DNA of 64,000 bases from Auanema rhodensis (taxonomy: Eukaryota; Nematoda; Chromadorea; Rhabditida; Rhabditidae). Shown piece after piece: positions 1 to 11,614 of the stretch. The notes below the pieces were generated by a model. The model was not told the DNA's origin and made no database searches. It saw only the letters and a program-made list of their open reading frames with translations. A program made the position numbers and the translations under genes. The first letter of the stretch is position 1. The number at the start of each line of letters is the position of its first letter. Location: assembly GCA_964057225.1 (NCBI GenBank), contig OZ059897.1, positions 1-64,000 on the forward strand, in the 5' to 3' direction.

Positions 1-1
1 T

Positions 2-7
2 CACGTG
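2..7. other. CACGTG palindrome, box 1 (example in M1)
   Basis: A perfect 6-bp palindrome sits at monomer positions 2-7 and recurs in nearly every monomer. I noticed losses only in M10, M11, M22 and M23 (TACGTG), M216 (CACATG at about 37828) and M312 (CAAGTG at about 54757). CACGTG is the canonical E-box/G-box bound by bHLH and, in plants, bZIP proteins. Whether anything binds it here is unknown; strong retention could simply reflect homogenisation of the array. Confidence 0.6.
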
Positions 8-25
8 AAGCGAGTTACATACCAA

Positions 26-42
26 GTGCACATCACGTGTAC
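26..42. other. CACGTG box 2 inside a quasi-palindrome (example in M1)
   Basis: Positions 26-31 are GTGCAC, a self-complementary hexamer. Positions 32-39 read ATCACGTG, which fits the budding-yeast CDEI consensus RTCACRTG, and 37-42 are GTGTAC. In M141, M167 and M200 a T-to-C change at position 40 (24672, 29246, 35050) makes the right arm GTGCAC, giving a perfect 6-bp inverted repeat with a 5-base spacer. The CDEI match is a sequence observation only: nothing suggests this is a yeast point centromere. I noticed one loss of box 2, in M225 (CACGTT, near 39446). Confidence 0.55.
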
Positions 43-82
43 ATTTAATTAGCATAAATTAAAGTTCACGTAAATTTCAAAG

Positions 83-97
83 TCATGGTTACCATGA
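83..97. other. Short dyad, 7-bp arms around one base (example in M1)
   Basis: TCATGGT (83-89), a single T (90) and ACCATGA (91-97) form a perfect inverted repeat. About half the monomers carry C at 97, which shortens the arms to 6 bp. The dyad is broken in a few copies: GGCTACC in M67, M129 and M188, TTACGATG in M233, M242 and M261, GTTAACATG in M286 and CATAGTTACC in M298. Short dyads are common in centromeric satellites and have been proposed to adopt non-B structures. The 187-bp monomers duplicate the segment containing this element. Confidence 0.6.
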
Positions 98-106
98 ACC
101 AATATC

Positions 107-123
107 AATAAAAATTTGTTTTT
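107..123. other. A/T-tract segment with AATAAA (example in M1)
   Basis: Positions 107-112 spell AATAAA, followed by an A5T3 tract (110-117), one G, then T5 (119-123). A second A/T element lies at about 150-159. A5T3 next to T5 would be expected to bend DNA, a frequent property of satellites that position nucleosomes. AATAAA is also the polyadenylation hexamer, but in a sequence this AT-rich it is most likely incidental. Deletions cluster here: the T5 run is T3 in M118, M151 and M177, and a base is lost in M67, M126, M129, M185 and M188. Confidence 0.5.
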
Positions 124-1408
124 AGACTAATATGGACATGGGGAATCTAATTTTGAAAACCGCATCTCTTTATCTTTCACGTGAAGCGAGTTACATACCA
201 AGTGCACATCACGTGTACATTTAATTAGCATAAATTAAAGTTCACGTAAATTTCAAAGTCATGGTTACCATGAACCAATATCAATAAAAATTTGTTTTTA
301 GACTAATATGGACATGAGGAATCTAATTTTGAAAACCGCATCTCTTTATCTTTCACGTGAAGCGAGTTACATACCAAGTGCACATCACGTGTACATTTAA
401 TTAGCATAAATTAAAGTTCACGTAAATTTCAAAGTCATGGTTACCATGAACCAATATCAATAAAAATTTGTTTTTAGAATAATATGGACATGGGGAATCT
501 AATTTTCAAAACAGCATCTCTTTATCTTTCACGTGAAGCGAGTTACATACCAAGTGCACATCACGTGTACATTTAATTAGCATAAATTAAAGTTCACGTA
601 AATTTCAAAGTCATGGTTACCATGCACCAATATCAATAAAAATTTGTTTTTAGACTAATATGGACATGGGAAATTTAATTTTGAAAACCGCATCTCTTTA
701 TCTTTCACGTGAAGCGAGTTACATACCAAGTGCACATCACGTGTACATTTAATTAGCATAAATTGAAGTTCACGTAAATTTCAAAGTCATGGTTACCATG
801 AACCAATATCAATAAAAATTTGTTTTTAGACTAATATGGACATGGGGAATCTAATTTTGAAAACCGCATCTCTTTATCTTTCACGTGAAGCGAGTTACAT
901 ACCAAGTGCACATCACGTGTACATTTAATTAGCATAAATTAAAGTTCACGTAAATTTCAAAGTCATGGTTACCATGCACCAATATCAATAAAAATTTGTT
1001 TTTAGACTAATATGGACATGGGGAATCTAATTTTGAAAACCGCATCTCTTTATCTTTCACGTGAAGCGAGTTACATACCAAGTGAACATCACGTGTACAT
1101 TTAATTAGCATAAATTAAAGTTCACGTAAATTTCAAAGTCATGGTTACCATGCACCAATATCAATAAAAATTTGTTTTTAGACTAATATGGACATAGGGA
1201 ATCTAATTTTGAAAACCGCATCTCTTCATCTTTCACGTGAAGCGAGTTACATACCAAGTGCACATCACGTGTACATTTAATTAGCATAAATTGAAGTTCA
1301 CGTAAATTTCAAAGTCATGGTTACCATGAACCAATATCAATAAAAATTTGTTTTTAGACTAATATGGACATGGGGAATCTAATTTTGAAAACCGCATCTC
1401 TTTATCTT

Positions 1409-1936
1409 TCACGTGAAGCGAGTTACATACCAAGTGCACATCACGTGTACATTTAATTAGCATAAATTAAAGTTCACGTAAATTTCAAAGTCATGGTTAC
1501 CATGAACCAATATCAATAAAAATTTGTTTTTAGACTAATATGGACATGGGAAATTCAATTTTGAAAACCGCATCTTTTTATCTTTTACGTGAAGCGAGTT
1601 ACATACCAAGTGCACATCACGTGTACATTTAATTAGCATAAATTAAAGTTCACGTAAATTTCAAAGTCATGGTTACCATGAACCAATATCAATAAAAATT
1701 TGTTTTTAGACTAATATGGACATGGGAAATTCAATTTTGAAAACCGCATCTTTTTATCTTTTACGTGAAGCGAGTTACATACCAAGTGCACATCACGTGT
1801 ACATTTAATTAGCATAAATTAAAGTTCACGTAAATTTCAAAGTCATGGTTACCATGCACCAATATCAATAAAAATTTGTTTTTAGACTAATATGGACATG
1901 GGAAATCTAATTTTGAAAACCGCATCTCTTTATCTT
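1409..1936 (+). repeat. Three-monomer block with GGAAATTC variants, copy 1 (M9-M11)
   Basis: M9 and M10 share GGAAATTC at about 142, T at 168 and a C-to-T change that alters the start of the following monomer to TTACGTG. M11 carries C97 with GGAAATCT. The same trio recurs at 3521-4048 (M21-M23), 12 monomers (2,112 bp) away. These are the only monomers I saw in which box 1 is TACGTG. Confidence 0.8.
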
Positions 1937-3520
1937 TCACGTGAAGCGAGTTACATACCAAGTGCACATCACGTGTACATTTAATTAGCATAAATTAAAG
2001 TTCACGTAAATTTCAAAGTCATGGTTACCATGAACCAATATCAATAAAAATTTGTTTTTAGACTAATATGGACATGGGGAATCTAATTTTCAAAACAGCA
2101 TCTCTTTATCTTTCACGTGAAGCGAGTTACATACCAAGTGCACATCACGTGTACATTTAATTAGCATAAATTGAAGTTCACGTAAATTTCAAAGTCATGG
2201 TTACCATGAACCAATATCAATAAAAATTTGTTTTTAGACTAATATGGACATGGGGAATCTAATTTTGAAATCCGCATCTCTTTATCTTTCACGTGAAGCG
2301 AGTTACATACCAAGTGCACATCACGTGTACATTTAATTAGCATAAATTAAAGTTCACGTAAATTTCAAAGTCATGGTTACCATGCACCAATATCAATAAA
2401 AATTTGTTTTTAGACTAATATGGACATAGGGAATCTAATTTTGAAAACCGCATCTCTTTATCTTTCACGTGAAGCGAGTTACATACCAAGTGAACATCAC
2501 GTGTACATTTAATTAGCATAAATTAAAGTTCACGTAAATTTCAAAGTCATGGTTACCATGCACCAATATCAATAAAAATTTGTTTTTAGACTAATATGGA
2601 CATAGGGAATCTAATTTTGAAAACCGCATCTCTTCATCTTTCACGTGAAGCGAGTTACATACCAAGTGCACATCACGTGTACATTTAATTAGCATAAATT
2701 GAAGTTCACGTAAATTTCAAAGTCATGGTTACCATGAACCAATATCAATAAAAATTTGTTTTTAGACTAATATGGACATGGGGAATCTAATTTTGAAAAC
2801 CGCATCTCTTTATCTTTCACGTGAAGCGAGTTACATACCAAGTGCACATCACGTGTACATTTAATTAGCATAAATTAAAGTTCACGTAAATTTCAAAGTC
2901 ATGGTTACCATGAACCAATATCAATAAAAATTTGTTTTTAGACTAATATGGACATGAGGAATCTAATTTTGAAAACCGCATCTCTTTATCTTTCACGTGA
3001 AGCGAGTTACATACCAAGTGCACATCACGTGTACATTTAATTAGCATAAATTAAAGTTCACGTAAATTTCAAAGTCATGGTTACCATGCACCAATATCAA
3101 TAAAAATTTGTTTTTAGACTAATATGCACATGGGAAATTCAATTTTGAAAACCGCATCTCTTCATCTTTCACGTGAAGCGAGTTACATACCAAGTGCACA
3201 TCACGTGTACATTTAATTAGCATAAATTAAAGTTCACGTAAATTTCAAAGTCATGGTTACCATGCACCAATATCAATAAAAATTTGTTTTTAGACTAATA
3301 TGGACATAGGGAATCTAATTTTGAAAACCGCATCTCTTCATCTTTCACGTGAAGCGAGTTACATACCAAGTGCACATCACGTGTACATTTAATTAGCATA
3401 AATTGAAGTTCACGTAAATTTCAAAGTCATGGTTACCATGAACCAATATCAATAAAAATTTGTTTTTAGACTAATATGGACATGGGGAATCTAATTTTGA
3501 AAACCGCATCTCTTTATCTT
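1937..3520 (+). repeat. Mosaic monomers M12-M20
   Basis: This is ordinary array with a shuffled order of known variants. M12 has the TTTTCAAAACAG form, M13 has GAAATCCGC, M14 and M15 have ACATAGGG (M15 also A29 and C171), M16 has G61 and M17 ACATGAGG. M13-M17 match M30-M34 (5105-5984). M18 is odd in having TATGCACATG instead of TATGGACATG together with GGAAATTC. M19-M20 resemble M7-M8, leading into the second copy of the GGAAATTC trio. Confidence 0.7.
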
Positions 3521-4048
3521 TCACGTGAAGCGAGTTACATACCAAGTGCACATCACGTGTACATTTAATTAGCATAAATTAAAGTTCACGTAAATTTCAA
3601 AGTCATGGTTACCATGAACCAATATCAATAAAAATTTGTTTTTAGACTAATATGGACATGGGAAATTCAATTTTGAAAACCGCATCTTTTTATCTTTTAC
3701 GTGAAGCGAGTTACATACCAAGTGCACATCACGTGTACATTTAATTAGCATAAATTAAAGTTCACGTAAATTTCAAAGTCATGGTTACCATGAACCAATA
3801 TCAATAAAAATTTGTTTTTAGACTAATATGGACATGGGAAATTCAATTTTGAAAACCGCATCTTTTTATCTTTTACGTGAAGCGAGTTACATACCAAGTG
3901 CACATCACGTGTACATTTAATTAGCATAAATTAAAGTTCACGTAAATTTCAAAGTCATGGTTACCATGCACCAATATCAATAAAACTTTGTTTTTAGACT
4001 AATATGGACATGGGAAATCTAATTTTGAAAACCGCATCTCTTTATCTT
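3521..4048 (+). repeat. Three-monomer block with GGAAATTC variants, copy 2 (M21-M23)
   Basis: Counterpart of 1409-1936. M23 adds one private change (AAAACTTTG in the A/T segment, near 3986). The identical order and the shared TTACGTG starts show the two trios descend from one segment. Confidence 0.8.
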
Positions 4049-6160
4049 TCACGTGAAGCGAGTTACATACCAAGTGCACATCACGTGTACATTTAATTAG
4101 CATAAATTAAAGTTCACGTAAATTTCAAAGTCATGGTTACCATGAACCAATATCAATAAAAATTTATTTTTAGACTAATATGGACATAGGGAATCTAATT
4201 TTGAAAACCGCATCTCTTCATCTTTCACGTGAAGCGAGTTACATACCAAGTGCACATCACGTGTACATTTAATTAGCATAAATTAAAGTTCACGTAAATT
4301 TCAAAGTCATGGTTACCATGAACCAATATCAATAAAAATTTGTTTTTAGACTAATATGGACATAGGGAATCTAATTTTGAAAACCGCATCTCTTCATCTT
4401 TCACGTGAAGCGAGTTACATACCAAGTGCACATCACGTGTACATTTAATTAGCATAAATTAAAGTTCACGTAAATTTCAAAGTCATGGTTACCATGAACC
4501 AATATCAATAAAAATTTGTTTTTAGACTAATATGGACATGGGGAATCTAATTTTGAAAACCGCATCTCTTTATCTTTCACGTGAAGCGAGTTACATACCA
4601 AGTGCACATCACGTGTACATTTAATTAGCATAAATTAAAGTTCACGTAAATTTCAAAGTCATGGTTACCATGAACCAATATCAATAAAAATTTGTTTTTA
4701 GACTAATATGGACATGAGGAATCTAATTTTGAAAACCGCATCTCTTTATCTTTCACGTGAAGCGAGTTACATACCAAGTGCACATCACGTGTACATTTAA
4801 TTAGCATAAATTAAAGTTCACGTAAATTTCAAAGTCATGGTTACCATGAACCAATATCAATAAAAATTTGTTTTTAGACTAATATGGACATGGGGAATCT
4901 AATTTTCAAAACAGCATCTCTTTATCTTTCACGTGAAGCGAGTTACATACCAAGTGCACATCACGTGTACATTTAATTAGCATAAATTAAAGTTCACGTA
5001 AATTTCAAAGTCATGGTTACCATGCACCAATATCAATAAAAATTTGTTCTTAGACTAATATGGACATGGGAAATTTAATTTTGAAAACCGCATCTCTTTA
5101 TCTTTCACGTGAAGCGAGTTACATACCAAGTGCACATCACGTGTACATTTAATTAGCATAAATTGAAGTTCACGTAAATTTCAAAGTCATGGTTACCATG
5201 AACCAATATCAATAAAAATTTGTTTTTAGACTAATATGGACATGGGGAATCTAATTTTGAAATCCGCATCTCTTTATCTTTCACGTGAAGCGAGTTACAT
5301 ACCAAGTGCACATCACGTGTACATTTAATTAGCATAAATTAAAGTTCACGTAAATTTCAAAGTCATGGTTACCATGCACCAATATCAATAAAAATTTGTT
5401 TTTAGACTAATATGGACATAGGGAATCTAATTTTGAAAACCGCATCTCTTTATCTTTCACGTGAAGCGAGTTACATACCAAGTGAACATCACGTGTACAT
5501 TTAATTAGCATAAATTAAAGTTCACGTAAATTTCAAAGTCATGGTTACCATGCACCAATATCAATAAAAATTTGTTTTTAGACTAATATGGACATAGGGA
5601 ATCTAATTTTGAAAACCGCATCTCTTCATTTTTCACGTGAAGCGAGTTACATACCAAGTGCACATCACGTGTACATTTAATTAGCATAAATTGAAGTTCA
5701 CGTAAATTTCAAAGTCATGGTTACCATGAACCAATATCAATAAAAATTTGTTTTTAGACTAATATGGACATGGGGAATCTAATTTTGAAAACCGCATCTC
5801 TTTATCTTTCACGTGAAGCGAGTTACATACCAAGTGCACATCACGTGTACATTTAATTAGCATAAATTAAAGTTCACGTAAATTTCAAAGTCATGGTTAC
5901 CATGAACCAATATCAATAAAAATTTGTTTTTAGACTAATATGGACATGAGGAATCTAATTTTGAAAACCGCATCTCTTTATCTTTCACGTGAAGCGAGTT
6001 ACATACCAAGTGCACATCACGTGTACATTTAATTAGCATAAATTAAAGTTCACGTAAATTTCAAAGTCATGGTTACCATGAACCAATATCAATAAAAATT
6101 TGTTTTTAGACTAATATGGACATGGGGAATCTAATTTTGAAAACCGCATCTCTTTATCTT
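4049..6160 (+). repeat. Mosaic monomers M24-M35, including block A2
   Basis: M24-M25 both carry ACATAGGG and C171. M26-M29 repeat the order of M1-M4, with a new TTCTTAG change in M29 (about 5049) that also marks M92 and M107. M30-M37 (5105-6512) match M93-M100 (16189-17596) in order: G61; C97 with ACATAGGG; A29; G61; ACATGAGG; two standard; ACATGAGG. This long-range correspondence links the left end to the 15-17 kb region. Confidence 0.75.
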
Positions 6161-7568
6161 TCACGTGAAGCGAGTTACATACCAAGTGCACATCACGTGT
6201 ACATTTAATTAGCATAAATTAAAGTTCACGTAAATTTCAAAGTCATGGTTACCATGAACCAATATCAATAAAAATTTGTTTTTAGACTAATATGGACATG
6301 GGGAATCTAATTTTGAAAACCGCATCTCTTTATCTTTCACGTGAAGCGAGTTACATACCAAGTGCACATCACGTGTACATTTAATTAGCATAAATTAAAG
6401 TTCACGTAAATTTCAAAGTCATGGTTACCATGAACCAATATCAATAAAAATTTGTTTTTAGACTAATATGGACATGAGGAATCTAATTTTGAAAACCGCA
6501 TCTCTTTATCTTTCACGTGAAGCGAGTTACAAACCAAGTGCACATCACGTGTACATTTAATTAGCATAAATTAAAGTTCACGTAAATTTCAAAGTCATGG
6601 TTACCATGAACCAATATCAATAAAAATTTGTTTTTAGACTAATATGGACATGGGGAATCTAATTTTCAAAACAGCATCTCTTTATCTTTCACGTGAAGCG
6701 AGTTACATACCAAGTGCACATCACGTGTACATTTAATTAGCATAAATTAAAGTTCACGTAAATTTCAAAGTCATGGTTACCATGCACCAATATCAATAAA
6801 AATTTGTTTTTAGACTAATATGGACATGGGAAATTTAATTTTGAAAACCGCATCTCTTTATCTTTCACGTGAAGCGAGTTACATACCAAGTGCACATCAC
6901 GTGTACATTTAATTAGCATAAATTGAAGTTCACGTAAATTTCAAAGTCATGGTTACCATGAACCAATATCAATAAAAATTTGTTTTTAGACTAATATGGA
7001 CATGGGGAATCTAATTTTGAAAACCGCATCTCTTTATCTTTCACGTGAAGCGAGTTACATACCAAGTGCACATCACGTGTACATTTAATTAGCATAAATT
7101 AAAGTTCACGTAAATTTCAAAGTCATGGTTACCATGCACCAATATCAATAAAAATTTGTTTTTAGACTAATATGGACATGGGGAATCTAATTTTGAAAAC
7201 CGCATCTCTTTATCTTTCACGTGAAGCGAGTTACATACCAAGTGAACATCACGTGTACATTTAATTAGCATAAATTAAAGTTCACGTAAATTTCAAAGTC
7301 ATGGTTACCATGCACCAATATCAATAAAAATTTGTTTTTAGACTAATATGGACATAGGGAGTCTAATTTTGAAAACCGCATCTCTTCATCTTTCACGTGA
7401 AGCGAGTTACATACCAAGTGCACATCACGTGTACATTTAATTAGCATAAATTGAAGTTCACGTAAATTTCAAAGTCATGGTTACCATGAACCAATATCAA
7501 TAAAAATTTGTTTTTAGACTAATATGGACATGGGGAATCTAATTTTGAAAACCGCATCTCTTTATCTT
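6161..7568 (+). repeat. Eight-monomer block A3 (M36-M43)
   Basis: This has the same variant order as 1-1408. Private changes include ACAAACC in M38 (about 6531) and GGGAGTCT in M42. Its right part (M40-M43) belongs to the 11-monomer unit that is duplicated in tandem, so the two duplications overlap and the 11-monomer event is the later one. Confidence 0.75.
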
Positions 7569-8799
7569 TCACGTGAAGCGAGTTACATACCAAGTGCACA
7601 TCACGTGTACATTTAATTAGCATAAATTAAAGTTCACGTAAATTTCAAAGTCATGGTTACCATGAAGCAATATCAATAAAAATTTGTTTTTAGACTAATA
7701 TGGACATGAGGAATCTAATTTTGAAAACCGCATCTCTTTATCTTTCACGTGAAGCGAGTTACATACCAAGTGCACATCACGTGTACATTTAATTAGCATA
7801 AATTAAAGTTCACGTAAATTTCAAAGTCATGGTTACCATGAACCAATATCAATAAAAATTTGTTTTTAGACTAATATGGACATGGGGAATCTAATTTTGA
7901 AAACCGCATCTCTTTATCTTTCACGTGAAGCGAGTTACATACCAAGTGCACATCACGTGTACATTTAATTAGCATAAATTAAAGTTCACGTAAATTTCAA
8001 AGTCATGGTTACCATGCACCAATATCAATAAAAATTTGTTTTTAGACTAATATGGACATGGGAAATTTAATTTTGAAAACCGCATCTCTTTATCTTTCAC
8101 GTGAAGCGAGTTACATACCAAGTGCACATCACGTGTACATTTAATTAGCATAAATTAAAGTTCACGTAAATTTCAAAGTCATGGTTACCATGCACCAATA
8201 TCAATAAAAATTTGTTTTTAGACTAATATGGACATGGGGAATCTAATTTTGAAAACCGCATCTCTTTATCTTTCACGTGAAGCTAGTTACATACCAAGGG
8301 CACATCACGTGTACATTTAATTAGCATAAATTAAAGTTCACGTAAATTTCAAAGTCATGGTTACCATGCACCAATATCAATAAAAATTTGTTTTTAGACT
8401 AATATGGACATGGGGAATCTAATTTTGAAAACCGCATCTCTTTATCTTTCACGTGAAGCGAGTTACATACCAATGCACATCACGTGTACTTTTAATTAGC
8501 ATAAATTAAAGTTCACGTAAATTTCAAAGTCATGGTTACCATGAACCAATATCAATAAAAATTTGTTTTTAGACTAATATGGACATGGGGAATCTAATTT
8601 TGATAACCGCATCTCTTTATCTTTCACGTGAAGCGAGTTACATACCAAGGGCACATCACGTGTACATTTAATTAGCATAAATTAAAGTTCACGTAAATTT
8701 CAAAGTCATGGTTACCATGCACCAATATCAATAAAAATTTGTTTTTAGACTAATATGGACATGGGAAATTTAATTTTGAAAACCGCATCTCTTTATCTT
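6865..8799 (+). repeat. 11-monomer higher-order repeat, copy 1 (M40-M50, 1,935 bp)
   Basis: The unit contains, in order: G61; C97; A29 with GGGAGTCT and C171; G61; GAAGCAAT with ACATGAGG; standard; C97 with GGAAATTT; C97; GCTAG with G27; a 175-bp monomer with ACTTTTA and GATAACC; and a G27 monomer. It is followed directly by a second copy with the same order and the same 1-bp deletion. The last monomer, M50, is a hybrid: its left part (G27) matches M61 but its right part (C97, GGAAATTT) matches M39, which locates an unequal-exchange junction inside it. Confidence 0.85.
8449..8623 (+). repeat. 175-bp monomer M49 (1-bp deletion)
   Basis: ACCAATGCAC replaces ACCAAGTGCAC, losing the G at position 26. 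It also carries ACTTTTA at 41 and GATAACC at about 155. The same three changes recur in M60, 1,935 bp later, proving common descent. M122, M155 and M181 share ACTTTTA but not the deletion. Confidence 0.9.
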
Positions 8800-10734
8800 T
8801 CACGTGAAGCGAGTTACATACCAAGTGCACATCACGTGTACATTTAATTAGCATAAATTGAAGTTCACGTAAATTTCAAAGTCATGGTTACCATGAACCA
8901 ATATCAATAAAAATTTGTTTTTAGACTAATATGGACATGGGGAATCTAATTTTGAAAACCGCATCTCTTTATCTTTCACGTGAAGCGAGTTACATACCAA
9001 GTGCACATCACGTGTACATTTAATTAGCATAAATTAAAGTTCACGTAAATTTCAAAGTCATGGTTACCATGCACCAATATCAATAAAAATTTGTTTTTAG
9101 ACTAATATGGACATGGGGAATCTAATTTTGAAAACCGCATCTCTTTATCTTTCACGTGAAGCGAGTTACATACCAAGTGAACATCACGTGTACATTTAAT
9201 TAGCATAAATTAAAGTTCACGTAAATTTCAAAGTCATGGTTACCATGCACCAATATCAATAAAAATTTGTTTTTAGACTAATATGGACATAGGGAGTCTA
9301 ATTTTGAAAACCGCATCTCTTCATCTTTCACGTGAAGCGAGTTACATACCAAGTGCACATCACGTGTACATTTAATTAGCATAAATTGAAGTTCACGTAA
9401 ATTTCAAAGTCATGGTTACCATGAACCAATATCAATAAAAATTTGTTTTTAGACTAATATGGACATGGGGAATCTAATTTTGAAAACCGCATCTCTTTAT
9501 CTTTCACGTGAAGCGAGTTACATACCAAGTGCACATCACGTGTACATTTAATTAGCATAAATTAAAGTTCACGTAAATTTCAAAGTCATGGTTACCATGA
9601 AGCAATATCAATAAAAATTTGTTTTTAGACTAATATGGACATGAGGAATCTAATTTTGAAAACCGCATCTCTTTATCTTTCACGTGAAGCGAGTTACATA
9701 CCAAGTGCACATCACGTGTACATTTAATTAGCATAAATTAAAGTTCACGTAAATTTCAAAGTCATGGTTACCATGAACCAATATCAATAAAAATTTGTTT
9801 TTAGACTAATATGGACATGGGGAATCTAATTTTGAAAACCGCATCTCTTTATCTTTCACGTGAAGCGAGTTACATACCAAGTGCACATCACGTGTACATT
9901 TAATTAGCATAAATTAAAGTTCACGTAAATTTCAAAGTCATGGTTACCATGCACCAATATCAATAAAAATTTGTTTTTAGACTAATATGGACATGGGAAA
10001 TTTAATTTTGAAAACCGCATCTCTTTATCTTTCACGTGAAGCGAGTTACATACCAAGTGCACATCACGTGTACATTTAATTAGCATAAATTAAAGTTCAC
10101 GTAAATTTCAAAGTCATGGTTACCATGCACCAATATCAATAAAAATTTGTTTTTAGACTAATATGGACATGGGGAATCTAATTTTGAAAACCGCATCTCT
10201 TTATCTTTCACGTGAAGCTAGTTACATACCAAGGGCACATCACGTGTACATTTAATTAGCATAAATTAAAGTTCACGTAAATTTCAAAGTCATGGTTACC
10301 ATGCACCAATATCAATAAAAATTTGTTTTTAGACTAATATGGACATGGGGAATCTAATTTTGAAAACCGCATCTCTTTATCTTTCACGTGAAGCGAGTTA
10401 CATACCAATGCACATCACGTGTACTTTTAATTAGCATAAATTAAAGTTCACGTAAATTTCAAAGTCATGGTTACCATGAACCAATATCAATAAAAATTTG
10501 TTTTTAGACTAATATGGACATGGGGAATCTAATTTTGATAACCGCATCTCTTTATCTTTCACGTGAAGCGAGTTACATACCAAGGGCACATCACGTGTAC
10601 ATTTAATTAGCATAAATTAAAGTTCACGTAAATTTCAAAGTCATGGTTACCATGGACCAATATCAATAAAAATTTGTTTTTAGACTAATATGGACATGGG
10701 GAATCTAATTTTGAAAACCGCATCTCTTTATCTT
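8800..10734 (+). repeat. 11-monomer higher-order repeat, copy 2 (M51-M61, 1,935 bp)
   Basis: Monomer-for-monomer counterpart of 6865-8799, including GGGAGTCT in M53, GAAGCAAT in M55, GCTAG in M59 and the 1-bp deletion in M60. The final monomer, M61, differs from M50: it has GGACC at 97 and the standard 140-148 sequence, consistent with the exchange junction lying in M50. I noticed no other difference in M51-M60. Confidence 0.85.
10384..10558 (+). repeat. 175-bp monomer M60 (1-bp deletion)
   Basis: Second copy of the M49 short monomer, with the same missing G, ACTTTTA and GATAACC. It sets the higher-order period at 1,935 bp (11 x 176 minus 1). Confidence 0.9.
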
Positions 10735-11614
10735 TCACGTGAAGCGAGTTACATACCAAGTGCACATCACGTGTACTTTTAATAAGCATAAATTAAAGTT
10801 CACGTAAATTTCAAAGTCATGGTTACCATGAACCAATATCAATATAAATTTGTTTTTAGACTAATATGGACATAGGGAATCTAATTTTGAAAACCGCATC
10901 TCTTCATCTTTCACGTGAAGCGAGTTACATACCAAGTGCACATCACGTGTACATTTAATTAGCATAAATTGAAGTTCACGTAAATTTCAAAGTCATGGTT
11001 ACCATGAACCAATATCAATAAAAATTTGTTTTTAGACTAATATGGACATGGGGAATCTAATTTTGAAAACCGCATCTCTTTATCTTTCACGTGAAGCGAG
11101 TTACATACCAAGTGCACATCACGTGTACATTTAATTAGCATAAATTGAAGTTCACGTAAATTTCAAAGTCATGGTTACCATGAACCAATATCAATAAAAA
11201 TTTGTTTTTAGACTAATATGGACATGGGGAATCTAATTTTGAAAACCGCATCTCTTTATCTTTCACGTGAAGCGAGTTACATACCAAGTGCACATCACGT
11301 GTACATTTAATTAGCATAAATTAAAGTTCACGTAAATTTCAAAGTCATGGTTACCATGCACCAATATCAATAAAAATTTGTTTTTAGACTAATATGGACA
11401 TGGGGAATCTAATTTTGAAAACCGCATCTCTTTATCTTTCACGTGAAGCGAGTTACATACCAAGTGCACATCACGTGTACATTTAATTAGCATAAATTAA
11501 AGTTCACGTAAATTTCAAAGTCATGGTTACCATGCACCAATATCAATAAAAATTTGTTTTTAGACTAATATGGACATGGGGAATCTAATTTTGAAAACCG
11601 CATCTCTTTATCTT

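Larger units (their letters stand above)
1..176 (+). repeat. Reference monomer (M1)
   Basis: M1 serves here as the reference for position numbers. It has 30 C and 26 G (31.8% G+C) and five CpG sites (4, 11, 36, 69, 161). The CpG observed/expected ratio counted by hand is about 1.1, so it is not CpG-depleted. The main variable sites are 27 (T or G), 29 (C or A), 61 (A or G), 97 (A or C), 140-148 (several alternative forms, including ACATAGGG and ACATGAGG), 168 (C or T) and 171 (T or C). G61 nearly always goes with A97. Three TCACGT elements start at 1, 33 and 66, about 33 bp apart. Similarity between those thirds is weak beyond the box, so an origin from a 33-bp unit is only a guess. I do not recognise the family. 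Confidence 0.95.
1..1408 (+). repeat. Eight-monomer block A1 (M1-M8)
   Basis: The variant order is: standard; ACATGAGG at 140; a TTTTCAAAACAG form at 151; C97 with GGAAATTT; G61; C97; A29 with ACATAGGG and C171; G61. The same order returns at 6161-7568 (M36-M43), exactly 35 monomers (6,160 bp) later. M26-M33 (4401-5808) is a third, slightly different version. Private changes include C-to-A at position 126 of M3 (TTAGAATAA). Shared order of rare variants across eight monomers shows segmental duplication of blocks, not independent mutation. Confidence 0.8.

Noticed and set aside
1-98. Monomer built from a 33-bp ancestral subrepeat
   Set aside because: TCACGT recurs at 1, 33 and 66, but the sequence between the boxes shows only weak, gapped similarity, too little to claim a subrepeat.
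107-112. Polyadenylation signals (AATAAA in nearly every monomer)
   Set aside because: Expected in AT-rich repeat DNA, and no gene ends here.
125-162. Relationship to the Arabidopsis 178-bp centromere repeat, suggested by GACTAATATGGAC and AAACCGCA
   Set aside because: From what I recall of that repeat, similar words occur at different relative distances and the rest does not align, so chance resemblance is more likely. A proper alignment would settle it.
1-176. CENP-B box
   Set aside because: The required TTCG and CGGG cores are absent from the monomer on both strands.
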